Source of the DNA: JAQTTT01 sp041652755
GTDB taxonomy: Archaea; Nanobdellota; Nanobdellia; Tiddalikarchaeales; Tiddalikarchaeaceae
Length of the DNA: 28,492 nt
Assembly (NCBI GenBank): GCA_041652755.1
Contig: JBAZGS010000010.1
Coordinates: forward strand, 1-28,492
Direction of reading: 5' to 3'
This document shows positions 14,796 to 22,696 of this stretch, piece by piece. A program made the translations under genes and the position numbers. Within the stretch, counting starts at the first letter, position 1. Every line of letters starts with the position of its first letter. A model generated the notes under the pieces. The model was not told the origin of the DNA and ran no database searches. It saw nothing but the letters and a program-made list of their open reading frames with translations.

Positions 14796-15617
14796 TCATT
14801 TAACTAAAGTTCTTAAATATTTAATATCCCCTTTATAATCAGTTCCCGGAGCTTCTAAGTATCCAGGAGTGCTTTTGAATCTAACATCATTCACTAATTG
14901 CTCAAAGCCTTTTTTTCCAATGAATCCTTTTCCAGGGTGCTCATGCCTGTCCTTTTTTGAGCCTAAAGCGAATAATGAATCATTTAAATGAAAGCATTTT
15001 AAATACTTCAGCCCGATTAATTTGTCAAACTCTTTGAATACATTATTGTAATCATTTTTTAAATCATAGCCTGCTGCGAATACATGGCAAGTGTCTAAGC
15101 AGAAGCCGAACCTGGACTTATTCTTAATGCCTGACAATATTTCTTTTAATTCAGCAAAATTGCTTCCTAGCCAGTTGCCTGTTCCTGCAGTATTCTCAAC
15201 CATTATTATGATTTTAGATTCAGGAGTTTTTTCTAATACTTCATTAATCCCTTCAATAATGTATTGTATTCCTTTCTTTTTATCAGCATTGCTTCCAGGA
15301 TGAAACATCAAACCCATTAATCCCAATTGCTGGGCTCGTTTAGCTTCATCAATTAAATTAGCTACTGCAAACTTTCTCTTCTTGTCATCCTCATTCGCAA
15401 TGTTTAACAGAAAGCTTGCATGGCTGACATTGGGCGCAATCTTGAATTCTTTGGCTTTTCTTTTGAATTCATGTGCGTCCTTGTCAGAGATTGGTGGCGA
15501 GTTCCACATTCTAGGGCTTTTGGTAAAGATTTGAACGCAGTCGCAGCCGTCTTCCTTTGCAATATCTAATGAGCGGTAAATCTTGTTTGCTATTGACTCA
15601 TGAGCACCAAATAACAT
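14796..15617 (-). CDS. nfo: Endonuclease IV (AP endonuclease)
   Basis: A 273-residue TIM-barrel enzyme of base excision repair that cuts 5' of abasic sites using three Zn ions. Family motifs run in order: GAHESI (start), SHASFLLNIA, FHPGS, ENTAGTGNWLG, CLDTCHVFAAGYD, FHLNDS, DRHEHPGKG and LEAPGTDYKGDI. All the usual His, Asp and Glu metal ligands are present. The length is normal. The ATG lies about 29 bases after a minus-strand TTTTTAAC box near 15643-15650, and the gene is divergent from the GNAT-like gene. Confidence 0.93.
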   Translation of the reverse strand: MLFGAHESIANKIYRSLDIAKEDGCDCVQIFTKSPRMWNSPPISDKDAHEFKRKAKEFKIAPNVSHASFLLNIANEDDKKRKFAVANLIDEAKRAQQLGLMGLMFHPGSNADKKKGIQYIIEGINEVLEKTPESKIIIMVENTAGTGNWLGSNFAELKEILSGIKNKSRFGFCLDTCHVFAAGYDLKNDYNNVFKEFDKLIGLKYLKCFHLNDSLFALGSKKDRHEHPGKGFIGKKGFEQLVNDVRFKSTPGYLEAPGTDYKGDIKYLRTLVK

Positions 15618-15693
15618 ATTAATGGAATAATTGCCAAGCAGTTAAAAACATTTATCAAAACATATTTAAAAATATACTCTTCAATATTACTTC

Positions 15694-16158
15694 ATGTTTA
15701 ACGTTGCTAAAAGGGAGGGTTTAGAATTATGCTTTTGCGAAATGAACACTCCAGGAATTATGAGCTTTATGTCAAGCGAAGGCACTAAAAAAATAGAGCT
15801 ATCATGCATAGGCCCAATTTATGATTATAACAAAACAAAAGTTGGCGAGCTTAAGAATTTTTATCTAACAAAAGACTCCGCAAACTTACAGTACCTAATT
15901 ATTGAAAAAGAATTTTGGAACAAAGGATATGCCTCAATTGTTTGCGAATACTTAATAAAAAATTATGCCATTAATAATAACTTGAAAAAATTCGTAATTG
16001 AAGAGATTCAAACAATAAATGATGGAATAATCTATTCAGGCAACCTTGAAAAGTTTAAAAAAGTGAAAGACAAGCTTGTTGCTAAAGGATTGGCAAAGTC
16101 AGGGGAGCTAATTTTCAACGAAAAAAGCAAGCACCATGATTTAATCCTCCAATTATGA
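15694..16158 (+). CDS. GNAT-like acetyltransferase, divergent
   Basis: A 154-residue protein whose centre resembles GNAT motif A: VGELKNFYLTKDSANLQYLI, then IEKEFWNKGYASIVCEYLIK, where the segment after the beta strand matches the acetyl-CoA pyrophosphate-binding turn (usually Q/RxxGxG/A, here NKGYA). The N-terminal 40 residues and the C-terminal tail are unrecognised. The acceptor is unknown. A TATA box (ATTTAAAAAT, about 15663-15672) sits about 26 bases before the ATG. The stop codon lies within the left arm of a 10-bp inverted repeat. Confidence 0.55.
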   Translation: MFNVAKREGLELCFCEMNTPGIMSFMSSEGTKKIELSCIGPIYDYNKTKVGELKNFYLTKDSANLQYLIIEKEFWNKGYASIVCEYLIKNYAINNNLKKFVIEEIQTINDGIIYSGNLEKFKKVKDKLVAKGLAKSGELIFNEKSKHHDLILQL

Positions 16159-16187
16159 CTTTAGTATTATTCACTCAAAAGTCATAA
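16153..16187. repeat. 10-bp perfect inverted repeat before pyrF
   Basis: TTATGACTTT (16153-16162) and AAAGTCATAA (16178-16187) with 15 bases between. It spans the stop of the GNAT-like gene and ends about 9 bases before the pyrF TATA box (TTTTAAAATA, about 16196-16205). It could be a transcript hairpin or an operator for pyrF; there is no T-run right after it. Confidence 0.55.
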
Positions 16188-16224
16188 CACTATCATTTTA
16201 AAATATCAATTATTTCTAAAAAGC

Positions 16225-17052
16225 ATGATCTTAAATGAAAAGCAGTTAGCTGCTTCAAAAAAAATTTACATGGCTTGGGATTTGCCAAGCCTTGACAAAG
16301 CAATACCTGTGCTGAAAGATACTCAGGGTTTGCTGAAAAATGTTAAAATAAACAGTTTATATGTTAAAGAAGGGGATAAGGCAATAACTGAACTAAACAA
16401 GTATGGAATGAATGTTTTTTTGGACTTGAAATTCTATGACATCCCGGGAACAGTTGAGAATCACTGCTATGCAGCAACAAAGCAGGGAGTGAAGTTCTTG
16501 ACAGTTCATGCTCATGGAGGAGTTGACATGATGAAAGCTGCCTTGAAAGGGGCAACAAAAGCTAGTGAAGAATTCGGCATTGAAAGGCCCAAAATTTTAG
16601 GAATAACAGTTCTCACCAGCTTTACTTTAGATAGTTACTTGGAAACTTTGGGATGCGTTTATCATTTTCCTTGCAATGATCTCAGCAAAATGGAAGAATC
16701 TTATAAGGATTTCAAATCAAAATATATAATGACTAATGTTATTGACCAAGTTGTTTGCTTGGCAGGCTTGGCAAAAAAAGCAGGAATTGATGGAGTTGTT
16801 TGCTCGCCAAAAGAGGTTGGAGCCATTAAAAAAATCTATCCTTCATTAATCACTATGGTTCCCGGAATAAAGGGCCCACTATCAGGAGTTGCAGGAGACA
16901 CTCAGAACATGGATAGGGTTGACACTCCAGGAAATGCAATAAAATCTGGTGCTGATTATTTGGTAATAGGAAGCGCTATTTACAAGGATAAGGAGAAAAC
17001 ACCTAATCAAGCAATGATTGACATAATTAATGATATTTCAGAGGTGCTTTGA
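16225..17052 (+). CDS. pyrF: Orotidine 5'-phosphate decarboxylase
   Basis: A 275-residue TIM-barrel enzyme making UMP from OMP, the last step of pyrimidine synthesis. The catalytic DxKxxD signature is intact: Asp67, Lys69, Asp72 (FLDLKFYDIPGT). The phosphate-binding end reads MVPGIKGPLSGVAGDTQN and later SGADYLVIGSAIY. It is longer than the roughly 210-230 residues of compact archaeal forms, with extra sequence around residues 135-165 (VYHFPCNDLSKMEE). The start has a TATA box about 25 bases upstream. The stop is two bases before pyrE. Confidence 0.92.
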   Translation: MILNEKQLAASKKIYMAWDLPSLDKAIPVLKDTQGLLKNVKINSLYVKEGDKAITELNKYGMNVFLDLKFYDIPGTVENHCYAATKQGVKFLTVHAHGGVDMMKAALKGATKASEEFGIERPKILGITVLTSFTLDSYLETLGCVYHFPCNDLSKMEESYKDFKSKYIMTNVIDQVVCLAGLAKKAGIDGVVCSPKEVGAIKKIYPSLITMVPGIKGPLSGVAGDTQNMDRVDTPGNAIKSGADYLVIGSAIYKDKEKTPNQAMIDIINDISEVL

Positions 17053-17054
17053 AA

Positions 17055-18011
17055 ATGAATGCTGAAAAGATTGCAGAAACATCACTAAGCATTAAGTCAA
17101 TACTTCTTAAGCCTAATGAGCCTTTTAAATGGCATTCTGGTTACAGAATGCCTATATATAATGATAACAGGATGCTGCTTGGAAATTATGAGCATAGAAT
17201 GCTTGTTTCTAATTCTTTAGCTAGCATAATTAAGGAAAACGATTTAGAATTTGACTACATTGCAGGCATCCCTACAGCAGGCATTGCTCCAGCAGCAAGC
17301 TTGGCTCAAGTGATGGATAAGCCTTTGGTTCTTTTTGATGAAGGAAAATTTTTAGAAATGAATTATAATATGTCAGAACTAATAAGCTCATTTAATAATA
17401 GTGAAGTGATTGCAAGCACTTGCCCTTACGCAATCCCTACAGCAGTTATTATCGCTAATAATGAAAAAAAGCCTTTCATATATGTCAGGCCAAAAAATAA
17501 GGACCATGGGACAAAGAAAAATATTGAAGGAATAATACATGAAGGCCAGAACGCATTCCTTTTGGATTTAATCTTTAACCCAGAGACTAGTTACACTGAC
17601 TTAGCTGTTAATTCAATTAAGGACGCAAATAATGCGCAGGTTAATATAGTCAAAGGAATTATTACAAGAAACGAGATTGACATTAAAGGAAAAAGATTGT
17701 TGGTGTTAGAGGATTTGATAAGCACGGGCTCAAGCTCAATCACGGAAATAATTGAGTACAGAAAACAAGGGGCAATAGTTGATAATTTATTGTCAATCTT
17801 TAATTATGGAATTCCTGAAATTGCTAAGAATTTTGAAGATGCAAAAATTAAGGTTTTTTCAGCATTATATTACGACACTTTGCTGAAAATTGCAAAAGAA
17901 AAAAATTACATAACTAATGAACAGCAGGAATTATTAGAGGATTGGAGAGCCGAACCTTTCAAGTGGGGAGACAAGAATGGTTTTCCTTTCGAAGACCCTA
18001 AGAAAAAATAA
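17055..18011 (+). CDS. pyrE: Orotate phosphoribosyltransferase with two internal insertions
   Basis: A 318-residue enzyme that joins orotate to PRPP to give OMP, the substrate of PyrF encoded just upstream. AGIPTAGIAPAASLAQ (about 70-85), FIYVRPKNKDHGTKKNIEG (about 141-159) and the PRPP motif LLVLEDLISTGSSS (215-228) are clear; the C-terminus has LEDWRAEPFKWG. Typical OPRTases are about 180-210 residues; extra segments lie at about 95-138 and 163-205. A TTG at 17049 could add two residues, but ATG at 17055 has GAGGTG eight bases before it (17041-17046, inside the pyrF end). Confidence 0.88.
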   Translation: MNAEKIAETSLSIKSILLKPNEPFKWHSGYRMPIYNDNRMLLGNYEHRMLVSNSLASIIKENDLEFDYIAGIPTAGIAPAASLAQVMDKPLVLFDEGKFLEMNYNMSELISSFNNSEVIASTCPYAIPTAVIIANNEKKPFIYVRPKNKDHGTKKNIEGIIHEGQNAFLLDLIFNPETSYTDLAVNSIKDANNAQVNIVKGIITRNEIDIKGKRLLVLEDLISTGSSSITEIIEYRKQGAIVDNLLSIFNYGIPEIAKNFEDAKIKVFSALYYDTLLKIAKEKNYITNEQQELLEDWRAEPFKWGDKNGFPFEDPKKK

Positions 18012-18023
18012 TAAATTATTAAA

Positions 18024-18049
18024 AAAGAAATAGCTTATTTTATTTCTTT
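18024..18049. terminator. Hairpin between convergent pyrE and dus genes
   Basis: AAAGAAATA (18024-18032) pairs with TATTTCTTT (18041-18049), followed on the plus strand by T-rich sequence. It overlaps the last dus codons. It may end transcripts from pyrE; this is inferred from position. Confidence 0.4.
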
Positions 18050-18931
18050 TATTATTTCTTTTTCATTTTTGCATTTTCCTAATTTGTTTCTAATGCTTGC
18101 CGCTCCGCTAAAGCCGTTGCATAGCCAGATGCAGTGATTTTTCAATTCAGCATTGTTGTAAACTTCATGCTTTTTGTACAATTTTATGAATTCAATAATT
18201 AACTCAATCCTGTCAGCTTTTGAATGAGCGTTAATTTTGCCAGTTTTAAAATAATCTTTAATGTCACTAAATATGAAAGGGTTTCTCATGGCTTCCCTTG
18301 CAATCATTAAGCCATCAGCTTTTGAGGATTCTAAGCATTCTTTTGCTTTAATTGGAGAATTAATATCTCCATTGGCAATAATCGGGATGCTTACTGATGA
18401 TTTAATTTTCTTTATTGCTCTCCAGTCAGCAGGCGTTGAGTAATTATTTCCAAAAAGCCTTGCATGAACAGCAATCCTGCTAACTCCTGCATTTTCGGCT
18501 AATTTAGCAATCTTAACTGATTCATCAGTTTTCCAGCCAAGCCTGATTTTAACACTGATAGGCACTTGTGAATACTTCACCATTGTTTTAATTATTTCTT
18601 TAAAATTATCCAAATTATTTAATAGCGCTGCTCCTGAACCATTCTTAATATTGTCAGTGCTTGGGCATCCGGCATTTAAGTCAATATAGCTGCAATTTTT
18701 CATTTGCTTTACGCATTCCTTAAAATCAAGAGCATTATTCCCAATCAATTGCACAACTAAAGGGGCTTCTTTTTTAATCCATTTATAATTATCAGGGTTA
18801 TTAATGTAGGACTTAGTGTTAATCATAGGAGTGTATAAAACATCAGCTCCATTATTTTTACAAAGTAATCTGAAGCTTAAGCAATTAATCTCATGCATTG
18901 GCGCAAGGAAAAGAGCTGTATCAGTATTCAT
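18035..18931 (-). CDS. tRNA-dihydrouridine synthase
   Basis: A 298-residue flavin enzyme that reduces specific tRNA uridines to dihydrouridine. FLAPMHEINCLSFRLLCKNNGAD opens the barrel, VVQLIGN follows, the catalytic cysteine is Cys89 (NAGCPS), then VKIRLGW, AVHAR and ANGDINSP give the FMN-binding barrel. The C-terminal helical region (about 235-298) binds tRNA. The ATG is about 26 bases after a minus-strand TTTAAAAAAA-type box near 18952-18962. Which tRNA position it modifies is not evident. Confidence 0.92.
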   Translation of the reverse strand: MNTDTALFLAPMHEINCLSFRLLCKNNGADVLYTPMINTKSYINNPDNYKWIKKEAPLVVQLIGNNALDFKECVKQMKNCSYIDLNAGCPSTDNIKNGSGAALLNNLDNFKEIIKTMVKYSQVPISVKIRLGWKTDESVKIAKLAENAGVSRIAVHARLFGNNYSTPADWRAIKKIKSSVSIPIIANGDINSPIKAKECLESSKADGLMIAREAMRNPFIFSDIKDYFKTGKINAHSKADRIELIIEFIKLYKKHEVYNNAELKNHCIWLCNGFSGAASIRNKLGKCKNEKEIIKEIK

Positions 18932-19044
18932 ATTATTAAATAATAGTACTTTTTTTTAAATAAACTTCTAATTACAGTATTAAATGCGCAGTGCTTAATT
19001 AAATTTATAGCTTAAAAGTTTAATTTTTGAAAAACATTTTTTTT

Positions 19045-19575
19045 TTAATCCAATTCATCTTCAAGGCTATTATTTTTCTTATTCTTGTCTATTTCAATGT
19101 ATATTTTCATTAAAGTAACTAAGTCATTTTCTTTGATGCATTTTTTAATTATTCTTTCAACCCTATAGGTTTTGCTGCCATCAAGTTCTGCAATGAAATC
19201 ATTGCTTAAAAATTCATAATACTTATTGTCGCTCATTAAATATTTTAGGATATTGTCAATTGCAGGATTGCTGATGCTTGGGTTTTTCTTGCAATTAATT
19301 ATAATTCCTTTTTCATGCTCTTTTAATTCATTATAAGTTTTTTTCCCTTTTTCAGTTATGAAGTATTTTCTTTTCCTTTTATCTTCATTTTCACTTTTAA
19401 GCAGTCCTAAATCTTTTAATTCTGAAATTGCTCTGACATAGGAACTCAAGGTTCTGCTAAAATTAGGGTATTTTTGCTCTAACTCCCTCATTGCAATACT
19501 TGGGCAAGCACCACTCTTGCTTTCAGAGTAATATTTCAATAAATATAAGCAAAATTGATTTTCTATTGATTTCAT
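19045..19575 (-). CDS. Winged-helix protein, probable transcription regulator
   Basis: A 176-residue protein whose first 90 residues form a MarR/PadR-like winged helix: FCLYLLKYYSESK, then TLSSYVRAISELKDLGLL, and the basic wing KRKRKYFITEKGKKTY. The rest is helical and charged, ending in an acidic tail. An ATG at 19584 is in frame, but minus-strand GAGGTG touches it and is about 10 bases before ATG 19575, making 19575 the better start. It lies 52 bases after the membrane-protein gene and probably shares its transcript. The partner and DNA target are unknown. Confidence 0.65.
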   Translation of the reverse strand: MKSIENQFCLYLLKYYSESKSGACPSIAMRELEQKYPNFSRTLSSYVRAISELKDLGLLKSENEDKRKRKYFITEKGKKTYNELKEHEKGIIINCKKNPSISNPAIDNILKYLMSDNKYYEFLSNDFIAELDGSKTYRVERIIKKCIKENDLVTLMKIYIEIDKNKKNNSLEDELD

Positions 19576-19627
19576 ATTATTCATTCACCTCTCTGATTTT
19601 TTTTCCAGTCTTTTAACCTTGTTTTTA

Positions 19628-20149
19628 TTAAACTGAAGAAAAAAGTTGGATTAATGCTCCAGCGTAGCTTATTGCTCCTGCTGCACATAATGCGCATCTC
19701 CATTTCTTATCTTCAAAATAATACATTCCTGAAAATAGTTCAATGAAGCTTTTTGGACTGTTAAGAAGCATTTGAGCCGGCTCTCCGACTTTTGGTATTG
19801 CTGCAATTGATAATGCGCAGCTTGCTGCCACATATGCTACTGGCACGAGTTTCTTTGCAGATTCAACCATTACATATGCTGCATTTTTGCAGCATTCTTC
19901 AAGTTTTGAAGCTGAGTCTGAAATTTTTTGTTTTGCTTTCGTTGCATACTTTTCCATGTCTTGCTTGAACCAGTAAAGCTTGTTCTTTGCCATTTTAATA
20001 GAAGAGTACTTGATTCTTTCTTCCTCGTTTTCAAGAATGTCTTCTATTATCATGCTTTTGTCAGCGTTGCTTTTTTCTGATACAATGTAATGCTGGCTGC
20101 ATGAATCAATCTCATCATTTTGTATTATTTTATCTTTCATTTTAATCAC
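19628..20149 (-). CDS. Membrane-associated protein of unknown function
   Basis: Up to 173 residues. The N-terminal 60 residues are polar and acidic, a basic amphipathic region follows (YATKAKQKISDSASKLEECC), then a hydrophobic segment (LVPVAYVAASCALSIAAIP, about 103-121) and a second one at the C-terminus (CALCAAGAISYAGALIQLF). Six Cys are present. The start could be GTG 20149, about 26 bases after a TATA box (leaderless), or ATG 20140. It leads a two-gene unit with the winged-helix gene. No family is recognised. Confidence 0.6.
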   Translation of the reverse strand: MIKMKDKIIQNDEIDSCSQHYIVSEKSNADKSMIIEDILENEEERIKYSSIKMAKNKLYWFKQDMEKYATKAKQKISDSASKLEECCKNAAYVMVESAKKLVPVAYVAASCALSIAAIPKVGEPAQMLLNSPKSFIELFSGMYYFEDKKWRCALCAAGAISYAGALIQLFSSV

Positions 20150-20248
20150 TAAATTTAATTAAAAAATTTTTATTTAAAAATAATTCGGCAAATAATTAAC
20201 AATAATAGATAAAAATGTTTAAAAATAGACAGTGTTCTTTTTTGTGAT

Positions 20249-20878
20249 ATGAACAATGTAAGCATTTCAAAGCAGGTTATTCAATTGCTAAGAAAAAAGC
20301 CATTTTTAGAGGAAGCAATAGTTATGAATATAGCAAACTTAAGCAAAGTCACAAAATTATTACAGAAAGAAATAAACGAATCAAGCTTTCATGCAGTTCA
20401 TGCAGCTCTAAGAAGGCATTCCGAACTTTTAGTAAAGGAAAAAAGCAGGATTCAAAAAAAAATACTGAAAATTTTATCAGACAGCAAATTAAGCATTAAA
20501 TCAGGGCTAATGAGCGTGAAACTAATTGCACTAAAAGACAATAATGAAAAATTAATTGAGCTCATGAGCAAAGGTGCAGATATTAATCTAATTAAAGGAG
20601 CTGAAATAAATACAATAATAATTGGCAAAGAGCATGAAAAAATCCTAGAAAAATTAAAAGGAATAGAAGAGATTAACAAAAATCTAGGGGCTGTAATCAT
20701 AAAAAGCCCAAAAGAAATCCTTTACACAAAGGGTTTCGTGGCATTCATAGCAAACATGATAAGCCGTGAAGACATAAACATAATTGACTTCATATGGAGC
20801 GGAAATAACACAATAATACTTGTTGATGAAAAAGATGCTGGAAAAATTTACTCATTACTTGTTGAATATTTAAAATAA
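20249..20878 (+). CDS. ACT-domain protein
   Basis: A 209-residue soluble protein. The C-terminal part (about 150-209; YTKGFVAFIANMISREDINI, then WSGNNTIILVDEKDAGKIYS) is an ACT-like domain, the small-ligand regulatory fold of amino-acid enzymes. Residues about 1-75 form a helical, basic region (VSISKQVIQLLRKKPFLEEA, then SFHAVHAALRRHSELL) that looks like a DNA-binding helix-turn-helix. A role as an amino-acid-responsive regulator is inferred. The ATG lies about 27 bases after GTTTAAAAAT (20217-20226), divergent from the membrane-protein gene. Confidence 0.65.
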   Translation: MNNVSISKQVIQLLRKKPFLEEAIVMNIANLSKVTKLLQKEINESSFHAVHAALRRHSELLVKEKSRIQKKILKILSDSKLSIKSGLMSVKLIALKDNNEKLIELMSKGADINLIKGAEINTIIIGKEHEKILEKLKGIEEINKNLGAVIIKSPKEILYTKGFVAFIANMISREDINIIDFIWSGNNTIILVDEKDAGKIYSLLVEYLK

Positions 20879-20930
20879 AAATTTAATCATTAATTATTTA
20901 AACCCCTTAATACTATTTTTATTAAATACA

Positions 20931-21836
20931 ATGATTGATATTATATTTCTAGGAACAAGCAGCCAATTTCCGACAAAGGAAAGGAATCATAGCAGTGTTT
21001 TTTTCAGGTTCAATAAGTATAAAGCCTTGTTTGACTGCGGTGAAGGCACGCAAAGGCAGATGAGAATACTTACTCTTTCGCCTCATCATTTAAATGCAAT
21101 ATTTATAAGCCATTGGCATGGAGACCACACATTAGGAATAGGTGGCATTCTTCAAAGCTTAAACGCGAGCAAAAGAGAGGAAGTTTTGAGAATTTACGGC
21201 CCTAAAGGGACTAAAGAGAGAATTGACCACATCATGCAAACTTACGTTTTTAAAAGGGCATTTCATGTTGAAGTCTTTGAAGCTGATGAATTGCAAGAAA
21301 AATTATTAGTTGACTCTCCTGAGTTCAGCATTTATTCATTTCCTTTAAGCCATGGAATAACTGGCAATGGCTACTATTTTATAACAAAGCCCATAAGAAA
21401 GATTAATTTAAAGTATACTGAAAAATTCGGCTTAACCAAGCACCCTTTGCTAGGTGAGCTGCAGGAAGGCAAAGATATTGTTTATAAAGGCAAAAAAATA
21501 ACTGCAGCAAAAGCCACTTACTTGGATGATAAAAGGAAAGTGACTTTCATTGGAGACACAAAATATTTTGATGACTTAATCAATTACGCAAGAGACAGTG
21601 ATTTATTAATCTCTGAAGCAACTTTCAGCAAGAAAGATGAGGATAAATGCAGGGATTACAACCATATGAGCAGCGCTGATTCAGCAATGATTGCAAAAAA
21701 AAGCAAAAGCAAGCAATTAATACTCACTCATATTAGCCAAAGGTATAATTCTTCTAAATTATTGGAAGATGAAGCTAAAGAGATATTCAAAAACACTATT
21801 TATGCAAAAGATTTCATGGAATACACTGTCAAATAA
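20931..21836 (+). CDS. rnz: Ribonuclease Z (tRNA 3'-end endonuclease)
   Basis: A 301-residue metallo-beta-lactamase enzyme that removes the 3' trailer of precursor tRNA. FLGTSSQFPTKERNHSS opens the fold; the metal motif HWHGDH occupies 61-66; HGITGNGYYF, FIGDTKYFD and LTHISQRY supply the remaining ligands; an exosite-like arm lies around 150-185. The length is typical. Because CCA is not encoded by the three tRNA genes here, RNase Z processing followed by CCA addition is expected. It overlaps the convergent downstream gene by 8 bases. Confidence 0.95.
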   Translation: MIDIIFLGTSSQFPTKERNHSSVFFRFNKYKALFDCGEGTQRQMRILTLSPHHLNAIFISHWHGDHTLGIGGILQSLNASKREEVLRIYGPKGTKERIDHIMQTYVFKRAFHVEVFEADELQEKLLVDSPEFSIYSFPLSHGITGNGYYFITKPIRKINLKYTEKFGLTKHPLLGELQEGKDIVYKGKKITAAKATYLDDKRKVTFIGDTKYFDDLINYARDSDLLISEATFSKKDEDKCRDYNHMSSADSAMIAKKSKSKQLILTHISQRYNSSKLLEDEAKEIFKNTIYAKDFMEYTVK

Positions 21837-22656
21837 TCTTATCCATTCCGTTCTTTAGCATTCCAATTTTTTGCTTTGATTTTTGCTTTAAAGGCTCGCT
21901 ATTTTCAGGAATATTTGTCAAAGCATCAGGCAATTGCATGAAATATGAAATGTCAATGATTTCACTCTTAACACTGCCTTTAAATTGGCCTCCTCCATTG
22001 TTGTTTCCAACACCCCTAAAAGCATCATGCAAGAAATCAATGTTATTGTAATCACTTGAGCTAAGGATTATTGTTTCGTTTTTTTTAATTTCTTTAGCCC
22101 TGTTTTCGCAAATTTTCACATATTTTTGTATATATGCTGCTGCTTCAGCGCTAAAATCCTTCATTTTTTCTTTTATTCTTGAATTGTAAATTTTTAAAAC
22201 CTTCTCGCATAAGCAAGTGTCAGACACTGCAATGATGAATTTTTGGGCAGAAATATTTGTTATGGCTTCAGAAACCAAATCCATATTTAAAATTGGCACG
22301 TATTGAAACAATTTTTCCGCGGATTTGAATAATATTTCATAATTATTTTTCAAAAATTTATTGATATTGAGGTGGTTAAAGATTGAAGTTTCATAGTCAA
22401 CCCTTTGATTATAATCAAGTTTTGATTTGTATTTCTCGTCTTTAATTAATTCTCTTTTGTTTAATTCCTGAATTAGTTCCTTATTAATGCTGTATGCGCT
22501 AATAAGATGGCTTAATCCCTTTTTTGATTTTTTACCTTGGGGACCATATAAAATATAAGCATTGTTTTTTTGCCCTTCTTTAGTTTTAAGGCTTATTATA
22601 TTATTGCAGTTTTGTATTATTATTTCCAATTTTTCCTCAGTACTGAATTGTTTCAT
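21829..22656 (-). CDS. Unknown 275-residue protein with Gly-rich motif
   Basis: A soluble, mostly helical protein. Visible marks are NAYILYGPQGKKSKKG near residues 28-43, ISAQKFIIAVSDTCLCEKVL in the middle, ETIILSSSDYNNIDFLHDAF later, and a glycine-rich run GVGNNNGGGQFKGSVKS near residues 220-236, which faintly recalls the substrate-binding GGGH-type loop of DHHA1 domains. That likeness is too weak for a call. The ATG is about 27 bases after a minus-strand TTTTTAAAG box. It overlaps rnz tail to tail. Confidence 0.6.
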   Translation of the reverse strand: MKQFSTEEKLEIIIQNCNNIISLKTKEGQKNNAYILYGPQGKKSKKGLSHLISAYSINKELIQELNKRELIKDEKYKSKLDYNQRVDYETSIFNHLNINKFLKNNYEILFKSAEKLFQYVPILNMDLVSEAITNISAQKFIIAVSDTCLCEKVLKIYNSRIKEKMKDFSAEAAAYIQKYVKICENRAKEIKKNETIILSSSDYNNIDFLHDAFRGVGNNNGGGQFKGSVKSEIIDISYFMQLPDALTNIPENSEPLKQKSKQKIGMLKNGMDKII

Positions 22657-22696
22657 AGAATTAAATTAGATAAAAATCTCTTTAAAAACATTATTT

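Noticed and set aside
21829..22656. DHH/DHHA1 phosphoesterase assignment from the Gly-rich run
   Set aside because: No DHH motif and only a weak local likeness; left as unknown.
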